64,000 nt of DNA, taken from Larix kaempferi (lineage: Eukaryota; Streptophyta; Pinopsida; Pinales; Pinaceae). Of the stretch, positions 35,905 to 48,009 are shown piece after piece. Each line of letters starts with the position of its first letter. Positions within the stretch are counted from its first letter, which is position 1. The DNA lies in contig BSBM01000711.1 in assembly GCA_027924585.1 (NCBI GenBank), forward strand, positions 8,133,001 through 8,197,000, read 5' to 3'. Position numbers and translations under genes: made by a program. The notes under the pieces are model-generated. The model was given only the letters and a program-made list of their open reading frames with translations, was not told the origin of the DNA and did no database searches.

Positions 35905-36599
35905 TACTAGAATTCAACAAGCCAAGATCTAGAAACAAGGTATTCCACACTAAGAATTTACATAGATATTTGCAGAAATAATAAGAATAAATATGGAAGC
36001 AGAAACATAAGAGAGAGAACTCAATTGGTGTAAAATTCCACTCTATATTATTCATCAATAAGATTACAATATATAATACATCTCTTAGAGAGAATTCGAG
36101 TGCCTTGGAAGCAAGTTGAAAAGCTCACATGTGGTAGGCTTAGAATAGAACCCCCCCCCCCCCATCTAGGAAACATCAAACTCCAAATCATAGCAAGTGG
36201 TCATGAATTGGCTAAGTTGGATTAGGTAGGCCATGAGTGACCAAAAGGAAATTGGTTGAGGGATTTTCAGGAGAAAAAGTAGGAATGGGTTGCGGCAAAA
36301 GCTGGAAAAATTCCCCAAAGTCATCCAATCGCCTTTGCTCATCCTAATCCATGTGAAAAGTAGAACAAAGTTTCCTTAAAATCACAAAATATGGATAAAA
36401 GCATAGCAGAGAAAGTAAGGCATTCTATCTCATAAAAGCATAGTAAAATCTTGTAACTAAAGCAAATGAGGGCGCTATAGTGGATAAAATTGACTACGGT
36501 GGGCCAAGCAAGCACTAGGTGAACAACTAACATAGTCTAAGACACTAGGAGGCATAAAAATGCATAAAATTAATGTCTAGATGGTTAATTATTCTAACA
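35905..36599 (-). mobile_element. Copia-type LTR, minus strand
   Basis: Read on the minus strand it begins TGTTAGAATAATTAACC directly after a purine run (AAGGAGGGG, 36600-36608) and ends GAATTCTAGTA just before TGGTATTGAACC, a degenerate primer-binding-site-like sequence. The terminal TGTTAGAAT and ATTCTAGTA are near-inverted, as copia LTR ends are. If both flanking signals are real, this LTR has element interior on both sides, as in a tandem element chain. A C13 run lies at 36,151-36,163. Confidence 0.45.
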
Positions 36600-36609
36600 C
36601 CCCTCCTTA

Positions 36610-39065
36610 GGCCTGACTTATGTGAGTGAAATATAAAAAACAAGGCCCAAGCAACAAAGGATTATGGTCACCCTTTATAATTTATTATTCCCATGTAAAC
36701 CGAGGAAAAGGGAAAAACCACTTGGGAAGAACCCCCCCCCTAAAAAATGGACATGAAATACACCATAATAAGTCTCTCCAAACTCCAAGAGGGTGTGAAC
36801 CTGGTAAATATGTCTGGAGGAATATTCTTCTTGGGAAGAAGTGGAATGTCCTCACCAGACTTGAACTTCCCAAGATCAGATCCAAATTAGTCTTGATGAT
36901 GTCCTCCATCTTCTGTGCAACTCTGAGAACAGGTGTCGATCATAATCATGCAGTGGATCAGAAGAATGACAGTGAGAGAAAATGCAACAACTCCATCTAG
37001 ATTAATATGTCGACTTGTGTGACTGAAGGCTTAACTACAATGTTCCACCCAACCATCTGAGTCTCTATCCGGTGTATGTTTTCCCACTGATAGGTCACCC
37101 CCGTGTTGGGCATCGAATCCACTAGGGAAAGCAACAAGAGGAAAATCTCACAGTAGATTACTCCTTGTAGGGGTGGGCAATAACTAAAAATTATGGTTAG
37201 TGATTCTACTAGTTATGGTTTTAAGGTGAGGTGAGACAAGATGAGATGAGAGATTAGAATAATTATTTTCATTTCATGACAAGTGAACAAATCATTCTCT
37301 GAATATGTTTTTTTGTGGGGGGGTGGTCGAATCGATCCCACCTACCGAAACATGCTTTTCAACAAGAAGAGCTTGTGGGGATTCAAATAGTATGATGATC
37401 CATCTAGTGCAAATTTCTTCAAGCATGCAAAGTAGTTGTCCCACACAAGAACCGCAATTACCCTACTTGGTTTGAGCATTAAATGTGCAACCCCTTACTA
37501 GGATTTCTAATGAACAAAGTTTATTTGTTAACCATAATTACTTATATAAATATCCTTATCATTGACCATATAGATCATACTAGGTAACGTTTGCTTGATA
37601 TATGCTTGGGTTAGTCTAAAAGGTTTTAACATCATATTTAATATCTATAGTCTTTAACTCGCTCTTGTTCAAGCTTGGCTGATAGAAAATAGTGGGTTTC
37701 TCAAAATGTAACAACAATTGGAAAAAAATAGGTTATAAGCATTGAGGTATCGATTCTTGAGAGAACACTTCACTTTCTTTTATTTCCAATACACGGGTAC
37801 AAACTCAAATATTTTGTCTTCATAAATATGTAGAAATAAGGTAATCCTTGTACCTTAAGGCTATCTAAATTCATCCTCTATCGTGATTAATTACATAATT
37901 TGAATGGATTTATTTTATCAAACTAAATAACCTTTAATTGTGTCTTATGGAATCGGATTTTCTCTATAGAGAAGCCATTCCCTTATATTTTATTTTCTCA
38001 AAACCTGCATCTTACAAGGTTATCTGATTTGAAACACCTCTTCTTTCAAGAGGTTGTTTTTCTTTATTTTTCCACATAACTAAAATACTAGGATAATTTA
38101 CGTGTAACCACCGAATGATTGCACTAGGCATCATATATGTGTAAGCAGGATAACCATGCTTCATGGTGCAATGGAACTATTAGTATGTGAATATAAGCTA
38201 GTATAAGAAAATCACGAGTTTGTCAACATCGACCCCTTTTGCATACTCAATTCAAGTCAATTGGTCGGCGATACATGAGACTCAACAATGGATATGTTTT
38301 TCCCCTTTCTTCCGAGAGATGGTGTAAAAGGATAGAGACAGAATGATCCATCAAGGACAAAATTCATGAGTTGTTCCATCAAGTTCATATAAAAAGATCC
38401 TACTACCCTCATAATGCTATCCACCTTCAAGTAAACGGGGTCGAGTATTCCCCAGTCACTAAACAAACAAGGACTACGCCTTCCTCATACACGGTTTCAC
38501 AACCATCAAGAATAGTATTCATTAAGGAATGTTCTTCATGATGGTGACAATTACCCTTCATCTGCGGGAATATAAATTTCTCATCAAAACAATGCAACCT
38601 TCCTAGACGTTGAGTGTGAGCAAAAACTCAAAACCCTATATCGAGATCTCTTTCAAGAGATTCAAAGGGGGAAGATGGATACATTTCCCTCCTTCATAAC
38701 CACTCTTTACCGAAAAAAAGGATTGAGAATCGTCTTGCAGTGAATGCATAGTCCCCCCCCAAAGGTTGGGTTGAATCTTCTTTTCTTTTTGGGAGAACCC
38801 TAATTACAACAAGAAGTTCGTCACTGAAAATAATCCTCCAGTATTATTATTTTACATCATATTTATTGCATGTGTTAGAACATTATTACACCTAGGACCA
38901 TAGCCTACAAGTTAATCTGGTGGTTAATGGTCCAAAACATGGTTAATGATGTTAATCCAAGGTTGTTAGAAGGTTGTTGGGGCATTTATGACTCATACCA
39001 CCACTCTAGGGCCCAATTTTGGTCAAACTAGCTGTTAGGCACCCTCATTTATGGCCACCTCCCTC
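36610..39065. other. Degenerate sequence, possibly element interior; no gene seen
   Basis: No gag or pol motif could be read on either strand. Short open frames (36626-37000 plus and 38257-38466 minus) are unassigned. It forms the left flank of the copia element inserted at 39,071. Confidence 0.45.
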
Positions 39066-39070
39066 ATTTA

Positions 39071-39662
39071 TGTTAATTTTTCGATAATTTCATTCCATTA
39101 TCATTCAGGATCACTAAGAGAATAACATGTACAGCATATCAATCATAAACACAATAACACAAGCACACAAGAGACACAGAGTTTCCTCGGGGAAAACCAA
39201 GAAGGTGAAAGACCCTGCAACTTCCTCAGAGATAAGATAAGCCACAAACCAATATCACAATGATCAAACCCAAAGAGATGTCTCTAGCAGATACTCCTCC
39301 TCCTCCACATGTGCGCCACTTTCTCTCTTAGCTATGCGAGATTGAGAAGTGAGTGAATGAATAGAATGAGAGAGGCACACCCTCTATTTATACATTGAAT
39401 TGACCTGCTAATAAAGCAACAGGGCCAACTTCCTAAGGAAGCCTAATAACCCAACCACATGACCTAACTAGGGCCGACCCCACACTAGTGGTCTAATAAC
39501 CCATCAATACAAATGACGACACTTACAATGTAACTTGCGACACTTGCAAATACAAATGACCACACTTCTAATCAGAGGAATAATACATCTATGTTGGATA
39601 TACAATAAAGTACAAATGTAATATACAAGTGAATATCTTCCGAAGTTACAAATACATCAACA
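39071..39662 (-). repeat. 3' LTR of the minus-strand copia element
   Basis: Minus-strand termini are TGTTGATGTATTTG and ATTAACA. A TATAAATAGAGGG promoter box lies at about 39,380-39,393 on the minus strand. Confidence 0.96.
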
Positions 39663-39672
39663 CTCCCTCTTA
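39663..39672 (-). promoter_or_regulatory. Polypurine tract of the copia element
   Basis: AAGAGGGAG on the minus strand directly abuts the 3' LTR. Confidence 0.85.
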
Positions 39673-39959
39673 ACAAGGAAGGTATTCTTTAGACACAAGT
39701 CATCAATACATATTGGCGCAAGTCTTCAATTATGGAGCTGGATCATCATCACTGGATCACGAAGCATCATCATCATCACTGCTGTTGTACTTAACATCTC
39801 GATCACTGGGCTATCTCTGAATTCTTCTCATCATAGGAAGTTCTACAGAGCCATCCCTTTTTCATGCTGGATGTAGGCCTAGCCTCCTGTAGGTCTTCAT
39901 CATCTCTGGCCATATTGTGGATCCCAGGACTAATTACATGCGTCAACAAAACCTCGAAA

Positions 39960-40345
39960 GAGCATCCCAGGACTTTTACGAGCACACTTCTCAACCTATC
40001 AGATCTCCTAGGATCTTTTACATGTGACCTTCACAAAACCTTTAAAGAGCATCTTGCATCCTGCAAGATCTCTATACAGCATCCCAGGATCTTTTACTAG
40101 CACACAGCTTAACCTGTCTGGATCTCCAGGATCTTTTCTATGTGAACTTTCGCAAAACCTTTAAAGAGCATCTTGCAACCTACAAGATCTCTATAGAGCA
40201 TCCTAGGATCTTTTACTAGCAAACAACCAAACGTGTCCGGATCTACAGGATTTTTTCTATGTGAAACTGTAGCAAAACCTAGAAAGAGCATCCCAGGTTG
40301 TTATGAGCACACATCTCAACCTGTCCGGATCTCCCGGGATCTTTT
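39960..40345 (-). repeat. 119-bp tandem repeat in the copia 3' region
   Basis: GCAAAACCTTTAAAGAGCAT (plus-strand reading) recurs at 40035, 40154 and 40274 with GGATCTTTTACTAGCA and GTCCGGATCT blocks between. Three diverged copies, no open frame. Confidence 0.88.
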
Positions 40346-40384
40346 CTATGCTACCTGCACAACCTATCCACGGCCACGGAGTAT

Positions 40385-40680
40385 CAACCTGATACTCATG
40401 ATCATACTAATCATGCACAGCATCAACCTGATGCATATGATCCGGAGCATCACCCTGAAGCTCATCACACATGATCGTCCTGATCATCATACAGTACATC
40501 ATCCTGATGTACATCATCTGGAGCATTGACCTGATGCTCATCACACATGATCATCCTGATCATCATACAGTACATCATCTGGAGCATCGACCTGATGCTC
40601 ATCACACATGATTGTCCTGATCATCATACAGTACATCATCCTGATGTACATCATCTGGAACATCAACCTAATGCTCATCA
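40385..40680 (-). repeat. 60-76-bp repeat in the copia 3' region
   Basis: Blocks with CACATGATC, GTCCTGATCATCATACAGTA and CATC(C)TGGAGCATC..CCTGATGCTCAT occur at about 40,468, 40,545 and 40,605. The middle copy lacks a 16-bp piece. Confidence 0.85.
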
Positions 40681-40960
40681 CACATGATCAAACTGATCAT
40701 ATAATGCATCCACCTGATACATATCATCACATATGATCTGACTGATCATACAAAGCATATAACTAATGCACATCATCACATATGATCCAACTGATCATAC
40801 AAAGCATCTAACTAATGCACATCATCATACCTGATCCAACTGATCATACCAAGCATCCAACTGATACATATCATCATACATGATCCAACTAATCATACAA
40901 AGCACCCAATTGATGCATATCAACATACATGATCCAACTGATCATATTCATACTGAACAT
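40681..40960 (-). repeat. 49-bp tandem repeat in the copia 3' region
   Basis: ATATGATC(C)AACTGATCATAC, AAAGCAT and TAATGCACATCATCA units repeat about five to six times at 49-50-bp spacing and grade into the preceding 60-76-bp array. Confidence 0.88.
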
Positions 40961-41066
40961 CATCCAGAGCATCGTCCTGATGTTCATCACACAGTGCTTA
41001 CATCCAAATCCATGGGAAGGAACCTCCTACCACCATGCTTGGAATGGCTCCTGCAGATGTGTCCCA

Positions 41067-44000
41067 TCACTTCTTCCTCGAAGTATCTTCTATCTGAAGA
41101 ACACCAAGCCTCTCTCTGAAGTACTCAAACTTCACTTTGGCTAGTGGTTTCGTCAACACATCTGCAACCTGCTCATCCGTCGCAACATACAGGAGCTTCA
41201 CTGCTCCTCTCTGCACCATATCCTTGATATAGTGATATTTGATCTCGATGTGCTTCAACCTGTCATGGAACACCGGGTTCTCCGACAAATTCACACAACT
41301 CTGGTTGTCACAATAGATACAAGTAGCATCCAATGGGAGATCAAATAACTCAGACAGTAGCTTCCTAAGCCATACTTGCTCACAACTAGCTGAACAAGTT
41401 GCCACATACTCTGCTTCGGTTGTACTCAGTGCTACGCAGGATTGCTTCCGGCTAAACCAATAGATCACACATGATCCCATACTGAAGTAGCACCCCGAAG
41501 TGCTCTTCCTATCTGTAGCACTGTCGGCCCAATCTGAATCAACCTAACCCTCTAGGTTAAAATTTTGATTCACATCATACTTGAGCCCATAATCAATCGT
41601 ATGCTTTAGGTACCTCAGAATATGCTTTACAACAACGAGGTGAACACCTCTAAGATTCGTCTAGAACTGGCTCAATGTGTTCACCGCAAAGCAAATATCT
41701 GGTCTCGTGTTCGTTAGGTACATCAAGGACCCAATCATTTGATGATACACCGTGACATCAACTGACTCATATGAAGCATCACACAGAATCTTCAGGTTTG
41801 ATGCCATAGGTGTGGCCATGGCCTTGTAGTCCATCATCATGAACCGCTTCAGGATCTCTACTGCATACTTCCCTTGTCCAAGGAAGATTCCATCTGCACT
41901 TTGCCACACCTCCATACCTAGAAAATAATGCATCATCCCCAAGTCCTTCATCTTGAACTCGACAGCAAGCTTCCTCTTGGTATCGGCAATCAATCTATCC
42001 TCACCTATAACGAACAGGTCATCCACATGCAATAGTAGTATCACTCGATTGCCTTCCTCAACCTTGTAGTAAAGGTTGGAATCCACTTTACTCTTGGTAA
42101 AGCCCAATCTGGATAGAAAGTTGTATATCCTACCATACCAAGTTCTAGGAGCTTGCTTCAAGCCATACAAGGCTTTCTTCAATCTGCACACATATGACTC
42201 CTCATCATGTGTCTCAAAGCCAAGTGGTTGCTCCACATACACTTCCTCTTCGACTACACCATTCAAGAAAGCTGTCTTGACATCCATCTAGTGTATCTTC
42301 CATTTCATCACTGCAGCCAGAGCAAGTACTGTTCTAATGGAAGTGTACCTGGCTATAGGAGCAAAGGTCTCTTCATAATCTATTCCCTCTTTCCGAGAGA
42401 AGCCACGAGCTACAAGCCTCACCTTGTATTTCTCTATGCTACCATCTGCAGCATGCTTGATCTTATAGATCCACTTGGAAGTCACAACAGACTTCCCATT
42501 TGGTCTTGGGACCACATCCCAAACATCATTATTCATGATCGATTCGTATTCCTCGACCATGCCATCCTTCCATTCTTTCTTTTCCGCTGCTTCTTCATAA
42601 CTGGAAGGTTATTTGTTCATAATTTCACAGAGTAAGGCAACATAACTGGTATGTGATCTAGTCCTCTTCCTTTCTCTGTGTTCTTCTAGAATTCCATATC
42701 TTTCTGCATATTCAATTCGCTCTCTAGCCCATGCAGGTTTTCTCTTGTGAGAGTTCTTCTCACGAGGTGGATCTACAGGTTCTTGTGGATCTTCAATTTC
42801 ACAATCTTCTTCTAGAATTGCTTCATTCATAGTGGTGTCTTGAATTCTGGTTACCCTTCGTTCTTCATTGTCTTCAACAGGTGTCTTCCTTGATTTGATG
42901 TATGCTGAGTCTTCATCAAATGTTACATCCTTGTTGATGTCAATCTTCTTGAACCCTGGAAAGTAGATTCTGTAAGCCTTTGAGCTTTCACTGTAACCCA
43001 CAAAGATTACCTTCTTTCCTGAAGGATCTAGCTTTGTCCTCTTTTCCTTTGGAATGTGTGTGTACACAAGACAGCCAAATATTCTAAGATGGATAACTTC
43101 TGGTTTCTTACCAAAGAAAACTTCTTCTAGTGTCTTGTTGTCAAGTATCTTGTGAGGTGTTCTATTATGCACATATACAGCTGTCCTAGCTGCTTCTTCC
43201 CATAGGTGCATAAGCAGATCCTGGTCATGAAGCATTGCTCGTGCTGCTTCCATGATAGTTCTATTCTTTATTTTTGCAACTCCATTCTGTTGTGGATTGT
43301 AAGGAGTAGTCAACTCCCTCTTAATCCCTGAATCACTGCATATCTTCTTGAAGTCACCTGAAGTGAATTCTCCTCCATTGTCGGATCTGAAGGTCTTGAT
43401 TTTCTTATCAGTTTGATTTTCTATCAAGGCTTTGAATTCCTTGAACTTATCAAACACTTCATCTTTATTCTTCAAGAAGTAAACCCAAGTCTTCCTAGAG
43501 AAATCATCAATGAAGGAAACATAGTATACATACCCACTCAGAGAACTGGATGACATTGGACCGCATAGATCGGAGTGGATAATCTCCAAGATTCCTTTTG
43601 CTTTTCTTTCACTGCTTGTAAATGCCTTCTTTGTGTTCTTTCCTTTTGCACACCCTTTGCAAATATCTTCGTGCTTTGACTGGATTTCAGGAAGACCCTC
43701 TATTACTTTGCTTGCAATTGGAAGTGCTCTATAGTGCATGTGTGCAAGCCTTCTATGCCAAAGTTCACTTGGCTCCATGGATTCATGTACCATGGCATGT
43801 TCAGGTTGTCCTTTCAATTTGTATAGTCCTCCCTCTTGCTCTCCAATCACTACTGCATCATCTATTGTCTTACCTTTTGGCCACATGAGTACTTGGCCAT
43901 CCACAAATGCAACTCTCATCCCCTTTGCATCCAAAGATGATATGGAGAGAAGATTCTTCTTGAGTCCAGGTACATACAAAACATCTTTCATTTTCAAAGA

Positions 44001-45092
44001 CTTCCCAGAGTCTAGCATGTAGGATGCTTCACCACTTCCTTTTATAGGATATTGATAGTCATCCCCAAGTTTCACCTTGTGAGGTGACTCATGTTCAGAA
44101 AGGTCCATAAAGGATTCTTTAAATCCAATGATGTGTTTAGAAGCCCCACTATCAATAAGCCAATCATTACACCCATGTGTAACAGTACCTGTGAGAGCAG
44201 AGATTAAGACATATTCATCTTCACTTGATGAATCATCACTTTCTACTCTAGTCTTCTTCTTGGGAGGTTCATCATCCTCAGTAGCATGAGCATGATATCT
44301 CTTCTTGTTGTTCTTCTTTTTGTTGTTGAAGTCTTTTCTTTTCTTGGGACATTCTGAGGCACAATGTCCTTTCTCATCACAAGAGTAACATCGAACATGG
44401 GAGAGATCTTTCTTCTTTTGATGGAAGTGAGGATGTTTCTTATTATGAGATTTCTTCCTCTTGAACTTGCTTCCCTTAGTGTGAGTTGTGAGAGCTTGAT
44501 CTTCATTTCCCATCTTTTCTTCTTAGGCCACAAGCCTAGCTTCTTCTTGTGAACATTCCTCCCATAGTATACTAAAAGAGATCAATTTCTTTCTTGCACA
44601 GATTCCTTGGTTGAAGGAGTCCCATGACCTAGGTAGGCCATTCAATGTGGTCATGACAATTTCTCCATTCTCCACCACTTCATCCATAGCTTCAAGTTGT
44701 TCCTTGATTTGAGAGACCTTAGAAAACTAGGATTGGATGGTCTCTCCATTCTAGATCTTTACCCCTTTCAATTGGTTCCGCAGAGTCATTTTCCAATTTA
44801 TGTTCTTTCCTTCAAACAACTTAGTCAAAGAATCAAACATCTACTTAGGTGTCTTTAGGGAAGACACATGGGGTATGAGATGGTCCTTAATAGAGTCAGC
44901 AATGATTCTCTTGGCTTTAACCAAGTTCTTCTTATGTAAGGCCTTAGCCTCATCTCCTTCTGGAACTGGAACCTCTTCCTTTATGTAGTTGTCCAACTCA
45001 TTTTCTTCTAGGATTAACCCAATCCTATAATTCCATGCTCGGAAGTTATCATCCCCTTCAAGCTTATCCTCAAGCTTGGTGTGGTGAGACAT
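41067..45092 (-). pseudogene. Copia gag-pol polyprotein, interrupted by eight in-frame stops
   Basis: One reading frame of 1,342 codons runs from the ATG at 45090-45092 to the end at 41067 without a frameshift. It is broken by stops at 44841, 44751, 44727, 44523, 42609, 42288, 41661 and 41544 (lowest plus coordinate of each; six TAG, two TAA). Domains in order, in codons from the ATG: gag; a CX2CX4HX4C zinc knuckle (CYSCDEKGHCASEC, about 235-248); protease (WLIDSGAS, about 312-319); integrase with its HHCC finger, catalytic Asp at about 508 and 571, and, at exactly 35 residues' spacing, Lys (about 607, codon 43272-43274) where the family has catalytic Glu; reverse transcriptase with HVDD at about 1022-1025 in place of the usual YVDD, both Asp kept; and RNase H with ALSTTEAEYVA and ADVLTKPL. 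It cannot make a working polyprotein. Confidence 0.96.
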
Positions 45093-45663
45093 TTTAATGA
45101 GAAACTCAAATGGAAATAAAAGATTTAGGTCTTACCACTAGATTTGCTGAAAATTGGATCTGGAGCTGGATTAGGGTTTGTTAAAGAAACCCTAAAAATT
45201 CAAAATTTGAATTTCAAACTTCTAAAAGGTTAAAAAGATGCACCTTGCTGAGCTGGTCAAGTTGGTATGCTCATATTTTGAGATTTGCAAAATTTGACCC
45301 CTCAAAATTTCCTTTGAAACTTATGGATTCACTAGACAGGACCCCAAACTGGGGTTTGATAAATCCCACCCTTTTGCCCAACCAAAAAGTTCGATCCAAA
45401 GTTCTAAACTTTGATTTTCTTGAGGAGTATCTAGCCGTAGATTCAGATTCCAAAAATTCCAACTTTTTCCAAAACCCTAATTTCCTGTAGCAGAGATTAG
45501 GTCAAAACTGAAAATGCTCAGAATTTAATTATGTCTCAATAGAAAGATGCGCCCTTCCAAGGAGAGTCAATCTAGCCTCCTGCCTTTGATGATCTGTGGA
45601 GAGAAACCCAAAAATTAAGAATCCCTAGCTTTCGCAACTGCACAGTGCCTTCTTCTTAGGTTA

Positions 45664-45675
45664 GCTCTGATACCA
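45664..45675 (-). promoter_or_regulatory. Primer-binding site of the copia element
   Basis: The minus strand reads TGGTATCAGAGC immediately after the 5' LTR end, an exact match to the initiator methionine tRNA-complementary site. Confidence 0.92.
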
Positions 45676-46264
45676 TGTTAATTTTTCAATAAATTCATTC
45701 CATTATCATTCGGCATCAAGAGAATAACATGTACAACATATCAATCATAAACACAATAACACAAGCACACAAGAGACACAAAGTTTCCTCAGGGAAAACC
45801 AAGAAGGTGAACAACCTCGCAACTTCCTTAGAGATAAGATAACCCACAAACCAAGATCACAATGATCAAACCCAAAGAGATGTCTCTAGCAGATACTCCT
45901 CCTCCTCCACATGTGCACCACTTTCTCTCTTATCTAGGAGAGCTTGAGAAGTGAGTGAATGAATAGAATGAGTGAGGCATAGCCTCTATTTATACATTGA
46001 CTTGACCTACCAATAAACCAACAGGGCCGACTTCCTAAGGAAGCCTAATAACCCAACCACATGACCTAACTAGGGCCGACTCCACATTGGTGGTCTAATA
46101 ACCCATCAATACAAATGACGACACTTACAATGTAACTTGCGACACTTGCAAATACAAATGACGACACTTCCAATCAGAGGAATAATACATCTCTGTTGGA
46201 TATACAATAAAGTACAAATGTAATATACAAGTGAATATCTTCTGAAGTTACAAATACATCAACA
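45676..46264 (-). repeat. 5' LTR of the minus-strand copia element
   Basis: The counterpart of 39071-39662. It carries the same TATAAATAGAGG box at about 45,983-45,994 (minus strand), which would start the element transcript. Confidence 0.96.
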
Positions 46265-46269
46265 ATTTA

Positions 46270-47390
46270 TTGCCACTACCTAAGTGAGGCACATCCTTAT
46301 CCCATGTTTTATGGATCTAGCTTTGACTAAGGCGCTCATGCATTGAATGTGGCCATTTTGCACCATCCTTGGCAATTTTAGCCTATCCTTGACCACCTAC
46401 ACTCCACCAAATCCTCACCCACTCATGTGCCATCATCATTAATGACCTTCCATGCCATCCCAATGTTTAGATTAGGAATTCGTGACATTTTGAGGTGAGT
46501 TGGGAGACTATTGGTCAACCTAGGGGGGATTGAGTTCCAATGTAAGCTAGTGACTTGTATCCACTCTTGATGCCTCCAAAGGCTCATGATTTGTCCCAAA
46601 TTTTATATAAGGGTGTTCACAACTCATTTCTGGGTTGGACAGTTAATAATAAACCTGCTATTTGATCATTTGTGTATTTAATTTGATCATTTGTGTGTCC
46701 AGAATGCTTCTTTTACACTATTTTATGCATACTTAGTCAAATTTCTTAATTGTGAGGTTATCTTTAGCTAGTAGATTCTACTGTGAGTTAGATTTCACAG
46801 CATGTTCATTTGGTTATGTTTACCATTCAACTACTTCTCTTAACTTTTTGACAAGTATACCTTTCTATACTCTCTCTCTCTATATATATTCTCTAATTAT
46901 GTATAATAATACTTAATATATATAGAGAGAGAGTTGGGATAATTAATTCATATTACTTAGGATTATTAATAGTACTTAGCTTTACGCTAAGATATAGGTC
47001 ATAGGAGTTCAACTTTAGCTTGGGGGGGATTTACTATACTTAGGAGGAAAACCTATAAACTTAAGTCCTTAAGTGAACAACATTAGTTCATTCTTTTTCC
47101 GGTTCCCGAGGCACCTATATGACACCCATCATCAATAACTTAGATCCTCGTGGCTTCCTAGACATTCACCTCTCCCCTAGTGAATTCGTGCCCCTTTCAT
47201 TTAGTTGTATCAAGCCTTTCAGTCTCGTAAGTGTACAAATGCAATTCACCACTTAGGAAGTACATAACAATACTTACAATGCTTTCTAGCAAGGAATAAT
47301 CTTGATCTTCTTTCCAATATCTTGTACATTGTACCTTTTAATTTTTTATTTTTGCTGCAAAAGGATCAGGGTAGCAGAGAGGACATTACA
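46270..47390 (-). mobile_element. Putative 3' LTR of an older minus-strand LTR element
   Basis: On the minus strand a TGTAATGTCCTC start at 47,390 follows a purine-rich tract (split by the copia insertion at 47,399). The TGTAATGTCC start matches the solo LTR at 33,712. Sequence from there down to the copia insertion site at 46,264 shows no coding content. The inner LTR end may lie near 46,490 (GAATTCGTGACA) or to the left of the inserted copia element; I could not decide. Confidence 0.45.
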
Positions 47391-47398
47391 TCCTCCCA

Positions 47399-47997
47399 TG
47401 TTGAAATAATGTAACTTCAAAGAATATTCTACTTGTAATTTACATTATTATTGTTATTCCTCCTTCGGAAGATGTAATTAATGTAAAAGGTCATGTAAAA
47501 TTCATGAGGTAAAACCTCCACTATAAGTCAGGTCAATAGTACCCAAAAGAATGTAATATAAATATTATTTTGAGTTTTCCTATAGAGGTCGGACCAATCA
47601 AATTAGTGAGTCTGACCTAGTTAGGTTAAAAGGTCAAGTGAACAATAAAGTATAAATAGAGAGTGTCCCGCTCTCATTTGTACCATTCACTCACTCAAGC
47701 ATTGCGCAAGAGAGAAAGAAGAAGGATAGCAAAGGAGGAGGAAGATTGTTTTTGGCTCTTATGTTTGGGTTTTGTCTCTCTTTCTTATGAGACTTATTTC
47801 TTTGGGAATTGTACTTTGGTAATCTATATTGAGGAATTTTTGCTAGGTTTTCTTCCCCTTGAGGGTTTCCCAGGATAAATCGCTGTGTACCTTGTGATTG
47901 TGTGTCTTTCAGAGATCCTCTTTAAGCTGCTATTGTGAAAATGTATTAAATGCTCATGAAGTTAGATTTTAGTCTTTAGTAGCATATAATATTAACA
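47399..47997 (+). repeat. 5' LTR of the plus-strand copia element
   Basis: Ends are TGTTGAAATAATG and ATTAACA. A TATAAATAGAGAG promoter box lies at 47,651-47,663. Confidence 0.96.
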
Positions 47998-48009
47998 TGG
48001 TATCATATC
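47998..48009 (+). promoter_or_regulatory. Degenerate primer-binding site
   Basis: TGGTATCATATC matches the expected site for its first eight bases only, so priming would be impaired. Confidence 0.7.

Larger units (their letters stand above)
39071..46264 (-). mobile_element. Complete Ty1/copia retrotransposon, nonfunctional
   Basis: A 7.19-kb element with two LTRs (592 and 589 bp), an initiator-tRNA primer-binding site, a gag-pol region, a repeat-rich 3' non-coding region and a polypurine tract, all in minus orientation. It is flanked by perfect 5-bp ATTTA target duplications (39066-39070 and 46265-46269). By eye the two LTRs differ at roughly 35-40 positions (about 6%), so the insertion is not recent. 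The domain order protease-integrase-reverse transcriptase-RNase H is that of copia. It is inserted in anonymous sequence that rejoins cleanly when the element is removed. Confidence 0.97.

Noticed and set aside
37060-37125. tRNA-like B box (GGCATCGAATCC)
   Set aside because: One of the key positions is wrong, no A box lies at the proper distance, and no flanking duplication is visible.
42076-42635. Plus-strand open frames across the copia pol region
   Set aside because: They are shadows antisense to the well-supported minus-strand reverse transcriptase.
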